This document shows, one piece after another, positions 8,401 through 14,556 of a DNA stretch of 32,870 bases. Origin of the DNA: Verrucomicrobiota bacterium (GTDB lineage Bacteria; Verrucomicrobiota; Verrucomicrobiia; Limisphaerales; JADLHS01); contig JANXWY010000349.1 in the NCBI GenBank assembly GCA_025350905.1, positions 1-32,870 on the forward strand, in the 5' to 3' direction. Made by a program: the position numbers and the translations under genes. A model generated the notes under the pieces. It was given only the letters and a program-made list of their open reading frames with translations. It was not told the DNA's origin and made no database searches. Numbering within the stretch: the first letter of the stretch is position 1; every line of letters begins with the position of its first letter.

Positions 8401-8887
8401 GCAATTCGATCCTGATTCGTGGCGCCAGACAGTCGAACCGACGCAGAAAATTTACTCGTGGGCGATGAACAATCACTGGGGCACGAACTACCGCGCCTAC
8501 CAGGAAGGCTGGACCCGCTTCCGCTTCGTGCTGCGGCCGTATCGCAAATCGGACCCGGCAGAAAACTCACGCTTTGCGACGGGCTTCAGTCAGCCCTTGC
8601 TGCCGGTGACCAGCCGCGGGAGGAAACCCGATGCGGCACCGCTGCTCCGCTTAAGTTCGGACGAGGTGCTCCTCACCGCGCTAAAGCCGAGTGACGACGG
8701 CCGGGCGATCATCGTGCGATTGTTTGGCGCGTCGGGCAAAACCGAGTCCGTGAATTTGAATTGGGGTGCGTGGAAGCCGAAAGCCGTTTTCGCGACGGAC
8801 ACGAGCGAAAAGGCCGGCGCCAAGTTGGCCGGCCGTGTAACGGTTCCGGGTTACGGCTTGGTGAGCTTGCGGGCCGAACTGGATTGA
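5432..8887 (+). CDS. Secreted GH38 alpha-mannosidase-like glycoside hydrolase with N-terminal lyase-type domain
   Basis: Probably removes alpha-mannosyl residues from glycans outside the cytosol. From ATG 5432 the protein has 1151 residues and a Sec-type signal peptide (hydrophobic stretch about residues 27-42, probable cut near GRAADA). An open frame runs back to 5186, but that part encodes repeat-like sequence and would hide the signal. Residues about 48-215 (ALLWEIGKPDGDNREF onward) look like the C-terminal carbohydrate-binding domain of family 4 polysaccharide lyases. The GH38 catalytic domain begins with HSHTDIGYT (321-329), whose His and Asp bind zinc. The nucleophile candidate is Asp 440 in ISDVPGYTWG. 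A long beta-sandwich follows, as in GH38. The upstream 246 bases hold a 7-bp hairpin (5337-5354) and two copies of CCGGCAAATAA. Overlap of the upstream frame with the divergent FeoA-like gene is therefore not real coding. Confidence 0.85.
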   Translation: MAILDKISREGRIPTPWVDSRAFKILGLSVSLSLMGSLVGRAADAALLWEIGKPDGDNREFALAPAGFAQFREDAAFFVGESEPARDWPYAQPGPGDSWAGSRSHTFLVVFGLKDPPPADETRLKVKLLDTHSSAPPQLEVRLNDALVARNLATGTGDESIQGQPAKGKASAFEIVFPAGALKAGENQLAITTKAGSWLLYDWLALETPAGATLAPVTNRTLVTGIVGIRALKEVHGKFFHPVAVSVRQVGGSCDAALQVAGMPPVNVRLTNGVNSIELLVPEVKTKTTVPVTVESGGQLLAQRGVEIKPVRPLTVYILPHSHTDIGYTEIQTAIEAKQLQNLVDGIAAAKRTADYPPGARFVWNVEVLWAADLYQRRLNPTQQAEFLEAVKRGQVALCGMYLNELTGLCRPEELVRLFRYGTQIAKQTGRPIDSVMISDVPGYTWGTVTAMAHAGIRYFNTAPNYFDRIGTILREWENKPFWWVGPDGQSKVLVWIPFWGYAMSHVYHDLSPRLVSEFYDGLEKRGYPYEIAHVRWSGHGDNAIPDPAICEFVRDWNAKYAWPHFVISGVSEAFHAFEQRHGAQLPVVRGDWTPYWEDGAGSSALETALNRASSDRLTQAEALWALRDPKTYPAAAFGDAWNSVLLYSEHTWGADCSVWDPERQKTKEQWEIKRSYAQAADQQSRELLGRAANSGNTRGPEPANGVDVCNTASWPRSELVTLAKADSTAGDRVLDDHGKPVPSQRLGSGELVFFAKEVPALGAKRFSVVAGPAHFAAHATANGATLDSGRVRARVDGKTGAIVELTAKGIEGNFADTSSGRGLNDYLYLIADDLKDLQRNGAVTIRVGESGPLVASLIVESAAPGCRQLRREMRVAADADYVELINDVDKERMPRPAKAEHPEGDYRNRAAKESVNFAFEFNVPGGEVRLDLPLGVMRPEADQMPSACKNWFTVGRWADVANRDRGIQWVTLDAPLVQVGGLTARFLNSQFDPDSWRQTVEPTQKIYSWAMNNHWGTNYRAYQEGWTRFRFVLRPYRKSDPAENSRFATGFSQPLLPVTSRGRKPDAAPLLRLSSDEVLLTALKPSDDGRAIIVRLFGASGKTESVNLNWGAWKPKAVFATDTSEKAGAKLAGRVTVPGYGLVSLRAELD

Positions 8888-9127
8888 TTGGAAATCGTGC
8901 GTGGCTTACGTCGCGTGCGCCTGGGTCAACCATCGCTAACAATGTTCGCTGAGAGCGCGGCCGCCACGAGGTTGGGGACACGCGGGAAGGTGTCGCCGTC
9001 GGGCTGCCCTACATTCATTTATAGTTATCGAGCTCATTCCCCTTGGACAACTCAGCGTGAATTGAGGAGCGGTGGGCGGCCGCATGCTTGCACTGCGGAC
9101 CGTTAATTTGCAATCTGCATCCCGCCG

Positions 9128-9595
9128 ATGGCTCACATCCACGAAAAAATTGATTTTACCGTCGCGATCTTCGTCGTTCAGGACGGCAAAGTGTTGCTGG
9201 TTCATCATCGCAAACTCGACAAGTGGCTGCCGCTCGGCGGACACATTGAGCTGGATGAAGATCCGGAGCAGGCGGCGGTGCGCGAGGCGAAGGAAGAAAG
9301 CGGTCTGGATGTGGAACTGCTAGGCGAGCGTCCGCCCACGACCGAACCGGGTACGCGCGCGCTGATCGCCCCGCGTTTTCTCGACATTCATCGCATCAGT
9401 GCTACGCACGAACACATCGGCATGATTTATTGGGCGCGGCCAAAGAGCGGTGCGACCACGCTGGCCGCCGAGGAGCATCACGCCATCCGCTGGTGCGCGC
9501 CGACCGACCTGGAAACGCTCCAGCCTCCGATGTCCAACGCCGTGAAGTGGTATTGCCGCCAGGCGCTTGCGGAAGTCGCCCGGCCACCGGCCTGA
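9128..9595 (+). CDS. Nudix hydrolase
   Basis: Hydrolyses a nucleoside diphosphate linked to another group. The substrate is unknown. The 155-residue protein has a complete Nudix box from Gly 38 to Leu 60: G, five residues, E44, seven residues, then REAKEESGL. The REx2EE acidic residues that hold the metal are all present. ATG 9128 gives the usual family start (MAHIHEKIDFTVAIFVVQDGK is a typical first strand, read in two parts). The next gene starts 24 bases after the stop, so the two are likely co-transcribed. The 240 bases upstream hold no recognised gene. Confidence 0.9.
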   Translation: MAHIHEKIDFTVAIFVVQDGKVLLVHHRKLDKWLPLGGHIELDEDPEQAAVREAKEESGLDVELLGERPPTTEPGTRALIAPRFLDIHRISATHEHIGMIYWARPKSGATTLAAEEHHAIRWCAPTDLETLQPPMSNAVKWYCRQALAEVARPPA

Positions 9596-9618
9596 GCGCC
9601 CGGCCGATCCTCGCCCGC

Positions 9619-10803
9619 ATGTATTCGCGCAAAATCAAAACCGGCGTCTTCCTCCTCGAAGGATTGAACTCCTTCTCGGTGACGTACTACTTTTATTATT
9701 TTTATTTTTTCACGCAGCAACAGTTTGGCTTTGGCAACCAGGCAAATCTCGCACTAGCGGCGGCGAGCGGTTTGATCTGCGCGCCGGCGTCCTTGTTCGG
9801 GGGCCGCTTCGCGCAACGCGCCGGCTATTTCACCGCGCTGAAGATTGGCTTCGGCATCATGATCGTCACGCTCACGCTCGGCGGGCTGGCGGCGACATCG
9901 CCGGTGGCGCATATCGCGCTCATGCTCGTCACCGTGGTGGGCATGAGTTTCACCTGGCCAACCCTGGAAGCGCTCACCAGCGAAGGCGAAAGCGGCGCGG
10001 GTTTGCAGCGCAATGTCGGCATTTACAACGTCGTGTGGGCCGGCAACGCCGCCCTGGCGTATTTCACCGGCGGCGCTTGGCTGGAAAAGCTGGGACGCCA
10101 AAGCCTGTTCTTTCTGCCGCTGGCCATGCAAATCGTGCAGCTGGGCTTGACGTTTTGGCTGCATCAGCAATCCACTCGCGCCCAACCGGTGGCGACGGTT
10201 TCGCCCGCCGCCGTAACGATGGCGGCGGTGCCGGCGGCCCGGGCGCAGACTTTTTTGCGCATGGCGTGGCTCGCCAACCCGTTTGCTTACATTGCGGTGA
10301 ACACGCTCGTCGCCGCCATGCCGGGCGTGGCGCAGAATCTGAAGTTGACCACCGCGCAAGCCGGTTTTTGTTGTTCGCTCTGGTGCTTCGCCCGGTTGGC
10401 GGCGTTCTTTGGCTTGTGGTTTTGGGCCGGATGGCACTACCGCTTCCGCTGGCTGTTGACCTCCTACCTCGTGCTGGTCGGGACCTTCATGGTGATTCTC
10501 GTCGTACCCAATCTAGCGGTCGTGGTGCTGGCGGAACTTGCGCTGGGCGGCGCGCTCGGGCTGATCTACTACTCGTCGCTGTTCTATTCAATGGACGCGG
10601 CTGACACCAAAGGCGTTCACGGCGGCATTCACGAGGCAGCGATCGGCCTGGGCAGTTTCGCCGGGCCGGCCGTGGGTGCAGCCGCTCTGCATTTCCTGCC
10701 ACAAGTTACCAACGCTGGCGCCTGGGCCGTCAGCGGGCTCTTGCTGTGCGGGTTGGCGGGATTGGTGGGGATCCGAATAAAAGGCCCAAACCCTACCGCC
10801 TAG
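9619..10803 (+). CDS. Major facilitator superfamily (MFS) transporter
   Basis: A 394-residue inner-membrane protein with about 10-12 hydrophobic segments spread over its whole length, typical of an MFS permease. The loop after the second segment reads FGGRFAQRAGY, a loose form of the MFS loop 2-3 signature. The halves are joined by an Ala/Pro/Val-rich linker near residues 190-212. ATG 9619 is chosen because upstream in-frame sequence lies inside the Nudix gene. The codons after it begin a short basic segment and then membrane span 1. The substrate cannot be read from the sequence. Its neighbour is the Nudix gene 24 bases upstream. The MITE begins 12 bases after the stop codon. Confidence 0.85.
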   Translation: MYSRKIKTGVFLLEGLNSFSVTYYFYYFYFFTQQQFGFGNQANLALAAASGLICAPASLFGGRFAQRAGYFTALKIGFGIMIVTLTLGGLAATSPVAHIALMLVTVVGMSFTWPTLEALTSEGESGAGLQRNVGIYNVVWAGNAALAYFTGGAWLEKLGRQSLFFLPLAMQIVQLGLTFWLHQQSTRAQPVATVSPAAVTMAAVPAARAQTFLRMAWLANPFAYIAVNTLVAAMPGVAQNLKLTTAQAGFCCSLWCFARLAAFFGLWFWAGWHYRFRWLLTSYLVLVGTFMVILVVPNLAVVVLAELALGGALGLIYYSSLFYSMDAADTKGVHGGIHEAAIGLGSFAGPAVGAAALHFLPQVTNAGAWAVSGLLLCGLAGLVGIRIKGPNPTA

Positions 10804-10815
10804 CGCCAGGCAACC

Positions 10816-11028
10816 GCTTAGCCGTAACTATTCAGTCGGAATTCAACGCAAAGGCGCAAAGAGGCCAAGACGCAAAGTGGACACAGCGAAATCCGAACCG
10901 CTGCGGACCGGCAGCTTGCCTCTCCAAAAGGTGACACCCAAGACTGCCAGTAAAGGTTTTCCTAACCTTTGCGCCTTCGCTCCTTTGCGTCTTTGCGTTG
11001 GAAGTCTTCTGCATGGCTACGGCTAAGC
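10816..11028. mobile_element. MITE-like non-autonomous element related to the IS at 29518-31052
   Basis: The left end (10816-10845) matches the left terminal repeat of the IS at 29518 at 24 of 30 positions, sharing CTTAGCCGTAAC and GGAATT. The right end (11028 backwards) begins GCTTAGCCGTA and matches the IS right end at about 20 of 30. Just inside are inverted arms rich in CGCAAAG/CTTTGCG (10844-10877 and 10967-11000). The whole 213 bp could therefore fold into one long hairpin. There is no coding capacity and no clear target duplication. It lies directly after the MFS gene and may also work as a terminator. Identities were counted by eye. Confidence 0.72.
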
Positions 11029-11189
11029 GCTAAGGACAAAATTGCACCCCGAGAACTGACGGGATTGGGGTTTGAAAGCGCTCCGGAGTGGGGAGATCGG
11101 GATTGGAAATTCACCTTGCCGCTTTGCGAGCTTGCCTGTCCGCCGCTTTGTGCCCCAAGCTGTCCGGGTTTAAAACCTAAAGCACAACC

Positions 11190-11960
11190 ATGTCATTACT
11201 CTCCGGCAAACTCGGCCTTGTCTTCGGCGTCGCCAATAAACGCTCCATCGCCTGGGCCATCGCGCAGGCCTGGCACAAACAAGGCGCCAAACTCGCCTTC
11301 ACCTATCAAGGCGATCGCCTCAAGGAAAACGTGGAGGAACTGGTCGGCACATTCGGCCCGGACACGCTGCTCATGCCGTGCGACGTCACCAAGGACGATG
11401 ATATCGCGACCGTTTTCAAATCGGTCGGTGAAAAATTTGGCCAGCTGCATCTCCTGCTCCACTCCGTGGCGTTCGCCCCCAAAGCGGCGCTCGAAGGCGA
11501 ATTCGTGAATACGAGCCGCGAAGCGTATCGCATCGCGCACGACATCAGCGCGTATTCCCTCGTGGCGCTGTCGCGGGCCGCCGCTCCGTTGATGACCGAC
11601 GGCGGCAGCATCATGGCCATGAGTTATTACGGCGCGGAGAAAGTGGTGCCGCATTACAACGTCATGGGAGTGGCCAAAGCCTCGCTGGAAGCCAGCACGC
11701 GGTATCTTGCCTACGACCTCGGCCCAAAGAAAATTCGCGTGAACTGCATCAGCGCCGGGCCGGTCAACACGCTGGCCGCCCGCGGCATTGCCGGTTTCAA
11801 CGAGATGCTCAAGCACTATGAAGCCCACGCTCCGCTCAAGCGCAACGTAGTGCCCGATGAATTGGGCGCCACCGGAGTTTTCCTCGCCAGCGACGGCGCC
11901 GCGGCCATCACCGGCCAGGTCATCTACGTGGATGGCGGTTACCAGATCATGGGGATGTAG
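11190..11960 (+). CDS. fabI: Enoyl-[acyl-carrier-protein] reductase (NADH), FabI
   Basis: Catalyses the last reductive step of each round of type II fatty acid synthesis, reducing trans-2-enoyl-ACP with NADH in the cytosol. The 256-residue protein is a divergent SDR of FabI type. GVANKRSIAWAIA (13-25) is the FabI form of the cofactor-binding turn. Tyr 146, Tyr 156 and Lys 163 (SYYGAEKVVPHYNVMGVAK) sit at the same numbers as in the E. coli enzyme. SAGPVNTLAARGI (187-199) is the substrate loop targeted by triclosan-type inhibitors in this family. It appears to be a single-gene unit. The 161 bases between the MITE and the ATG show no clear promoter. Confidence 0.96.
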   Translation: MSLLSGKLGLVFGVANKRSIAWAIAQAWHKQGAKLAFTYQGDRLKENVEELVGTFGPDTLLMPCDVTKDDDIATVFKSVGEKFGQLHLLLHSVAFAPKAALEGEFVNTSREAYRIAHDISAYSLVALSRAAAPLMTDGGSIMAMSYYGAEKVVPHYNVMGVAKASLEASTRYLAYDLGPKKIRVNCISAGPVNTLAARGIAGFNEMLKHYEAHAPLKRNVVPDELGATGVFLASDGAAAITGQVIYVDGGYQIMGM

Positions 11961-12035
11961 GCTGAAAGAGATTGGCTCTCCAAATACTGCCAACTTACTA
12001 CATAAGGCTGATTGTAAAAAAACGCCGAAGCCAGG

Positions 12036-12356
12036 ATGACTCTATTCAAATGGATTGTTAGGTACAAAGGCGCACTCTACTTCGCTGGAATCTATGGAGT
12101 CGCCGCCATTTTGATATATGTGATAGGCGTTTTAAGTGGCGGGGACGGGCCCACTGGTGCGTGGCTGTTGATATTTTATTCGGCGTGGCCCATTTCCCAG
12201 CTTTTCATAATCGTTGTGTCCTTATTGGAGGACCATATTTCAAATGGCCTTTTCATTTTCCTTTATTCCGTGAGTCCGATCCCTGCCGGAATACTGTGGT
12301 TTTACGTGATTGCGCGCTGTTTCGCAGCTGTCAGGGCGAAGTTGAAGCCTACCTGA
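12036..12356 (+). CDS. Small hypothetical membrane protein
   Basis: Not recognised. The 106-residue product has three strongly hydrophobic stretches (about residues 13-33, 43-63 and 72-94), a positively charged start (FKWIVRYKG) and a basic end (RAKLKPT). This looks like a three-span inner-membrane protein. Base composition is lower in G+C than that of fabI or metH, so it may be a recent arrival. It begins 75 bases after fabI with no clear ribosome binding site. The 211 bases that follow contain nothing recognisable. Confidence 0.5.
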   Translation: MTLFKWIVRYKGALYFAGIYGVAAILIYVIGVLSGGDGPTGAWLLIFYSAWPISQLFIIVVSLLEDHISNGLFIFLYSVSPIPAGILWFYVIARCFAAVRAKLKPT

Positions 12357-12567
12357 TGATAAGCTAAAGCTGGTGAAACAGAGACCCATTCGGAGAATGT
12401 GACTGATTGTTGCTCCCTTCGTCGGCACTCCCCATGCCTCTTGTATTCACTCTTTGTTCCCAATCCGGGACAAGGCCGGGGCAAATACCGATTGTCTTTT
12501 CAGAAAGTCAGAAGAAGCCGTCATGGCACTAAGCGCCATTTGAACTTCGAACGCGGTCTTGCGCAGC

Positions 12568-12954
12568 TCACTCCAACCCGCGCTCGATCAATTCCTCCTC
12601 GTCCAGACCGAGGTAATGGCCGAGTTCGTGGAGATACGTCGTATGAACTTCGTCACGGAAGAAATCCTTATCGCCTTCGGCAAAGTCCCAGAGATTTTCG
12701 AGGAACAAAATAATCTGCGGCGGGAGCGGCGAGGCGCTGTGTTCCTCGTCGCCAAACTCCGGGCCGGTGAAAATCCCCAGCGTGTCGGCTTCGATGCCTT
12801 CGGCTTGCAACGCCGCGTTCGGAACGCGCTCGAAGGTGACGGGCAACGGCTGCGCCCGTTCGCGTAATGGCCCTGGCAACGCCGCCAACGTGGCCGCGAC
12901 TTCAACCTGCGCGAGTTGGCTCAATTGTTCCCAGGAGGCTCGCATGCAAATCAT
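12568..12954 (-). CDS. Zincin-type small metallopeptidase (COG3824 / PF06262-like)
   Basis: Probably a cytosolic zinc peptidase of unknown substrate. From ATG 12954 it has 128 residues. GTG 12969 and ATG 12945 are alternative starts. The signature HELGHYLGLDEEEL near the C-terminus (HELGH at 109-113) supplies the two zinc His, the catalytic Glu and a downstream Asp. The region before it (LGIFTGPEF, LPPQIILFLENL) matches the core of the family, which often runs about 110-130 residues. It has no signal peptide. It follows the DUF1080 lipoprotein gene by 15-30 bases, depending on the start, on the same strand, so they probably share a transcript. Confidence 0.8.
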   Translation of the reverse strand: MICMRASWEQLSQLAQVEVAATLAALPGPLRERAQPLPVTFERVPNAALQAEGIEADTLGIFTGPEFGDEEHSASPLPPQIILFLENLWDFAEGDKDFFRDEVHTTYLHELGHYLGLDEEELIERGLE

Positions 12955-12984
12955 TGGTCCATCGGTCACGCACTCCGCGCCGGG

Positions 12985-14475
12985 TTACCGGGCGGGCAGC
13001 TCGCGCACGTACAGATTCTTGAACCACACCGGCGTCTTGTGCGCCTGCAGCTCGATCGGCCCGATGGGAAAGAGCGATAGATCGCGCTGCCAGTAATTCT
13101 CCAGCACGGTATTGTTGACGACGAGCTGGTCGTTCAGGAAGACATGAACTTTGTCGCCGACAATGAGGATGCGGGTACGATTCCACTCCCCGACGGGGTT
13201 GTCCGCCACCCGCAGCGGCTTGGCGACATGGGTCTCGTTGTTGTACAGGCCGCCGGAACCGACCTCGTTGCCAGCTCCCGTCGGCCGCGTGAAGGGATCC
13301 CAGATCTGCACCTGCGGCGTGCCGCGCAGATAAAACCCGCTATCGCTGTGCGGCGCGATCTTCCAATCCGCGAGGAGTTCAAAATTCGCGTAGTTCTTGG
13401 CGGTGCAGATATTATCAAAGTTGCTGCCGCGATAAACCAGCGAACCGTCCTCGACCCGCCAGTTCGCGCGCATGAGTTCATCCGCCTTGGCCTGTTCGGC
13501 TGCGAGTGCCACCGGCGTCATCGTGGCGCGGCGCTTCGGATCGGCCACCAAGCCCTTCCAGCCCGTGAGGTCCCGACCGTTGAACAAGGCGGTGAAACCC
13601 TCGGGGCCCGCGTTGGTGGTCTTCGCGCGCGGCAGTTCCTTCACGCGGAGGTGACGGAACTCCACGTAACCGTTGTGGCCGAGAAATCCAATATGCCCGC
13701 GCTCGCGGAACAGGCCGGGATGCTTCTCGATCGTCATTGGATCGGACACCGTGTTGAGGTTTACATCCAGAATCGTTATCCCGTTGAGGACAACTTTGAG
13801 GTGGCGTCCCCGCGCAGTGATTTCTTCGCTGTTCCATTGGCCGGTCGGCAGCAGCGCACCTGACTTGGCCGCGACCACGTCAAAAATCGACCCGTGAACC
13901 TGGTCCGGCGGCAAATTGCCCCGGCGACCGCCCTCCGCAACGCTTCCCTCGCGGATGGGAATTTCCATTCCCAGAGACGCCGCATCGCCGTCGAGGGGTG
14001 CGCGGAGGCCGAGGCCGTTGTTGGAACCGTCCGCCAGCTTGAATTCGAAACGGAGAATGAAATCCTCGAATTCCGGCTCTGTGAACAGATTGCCGCCGCC
14101 GCCGCGGGCGCAATAAATTGCTCCGTTGGTGACGCCGTAACCTTCGCCCCGTTTACCCCGAAGCGTCCAGCCCGCGAGGGTCTGGCCATCGAACAAACTC
14201 GTGAACCCTGCCTCCCGGGGCGCGGTGTCGACTGGCCGCGGTGCGGGGTCCGCTGGCGCTGGCGTTGGTTCGGCGGTCCGGGGTTTGACCTCGGTCGTCC
14301 GGGGCGTGACCTCGACGGGACGGGTTGCAGCAGAAGCTTCCCGTGGCGATCGGAGGGCAAAATACGGCTGCCGCGGAGCGCAACCGGTGAACAGCGCGGC
14401 AAGCCCAACTGCGATCAGCATTTGTGGTTGGACCCGGAGCCGGCCGAGGTCGCGAAGGAACTTCTTAATTTTCAT
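12985..14475 (-). CDS. Lipoprotein with two DUF1080 (3-keto-disaccharide hydrolase-like) domains
   Basis: From ATG 14475 the protein is 496 residues. A longer frame starts at 14520 but puts 15 extra residues before the signal. The signal peptide ends in a lipobox, AALFTGC, with Cys 32 as the lipid-bearing residue, so it should sit in a membrane facing the periplasm or outside. A Pro/Thr/Arg-rich linker (about 45-88) leads to two DUF1080 domains. The first is at about 90-295 (FTSLFDGQTLAGW opening, ending near HLRVKEL). The second is at about 312-495 (FTALFNGRDLTGW opening, ending near LYVRELPAR). DUF1080 domains are concanavalin-like sandwiches linked to sugar binding and 3-keto-glycoside hydrolysis, and are strongly expanded in Verrucomicrobiota and Planctomycetota. 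The zincin gene follows. The substrate is unknown. Confidence 0.85.
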   Translation of the reverse strand: MKIKKFLRDLGRLRVQPQMLIAVGLAALFTGCAPRQPYFALRSPREASAATRPVEVTPRTTEVKPRTAEPTPAPADPAPRPVDTAPREAGFTSLFDGQTLAGWTLRGKRGEGYGVTNGAIYCARGGGGNLFTEPEFEDFILRFEFKLADGSNNGLGLRAPLDGDAASLGMEIPIREGSVAEGGRRGNLPPDQVHGSIFDVVAAKSGALLPTGQWNSEEITARGRHLKVVLNGITILDVNLNTVSDPMTIEKHPGLFRERGHIGFLGHNGYVEFRHLRVKELPRAKTTNAGPEGFTALFNGRDLTGWKGLVADPKRRATMTPVALAAEQAKADELMRANWRVEDGSLVYRGSNFDNICTAKNYANFELLADWKIAPHSDSGFYLRGTPQVQIWDPFTRPTGAGNEVGSGGLYNNETHVAKPLRVADNPVGEWNRTRILIVGDKVHVFLNDQLVVNNTVLENYWQRDLSLFPIGPIELQAHKTPVWFKNLYVRELPAR

Positions 14476-14556
14476 GGCTGACGATGTGAAACGTAGGGAG
14501 GAGCGTTCGGAAAAAATCATTGCCTGTCAAGCGACCATTACCCGAGCGAATTGACT

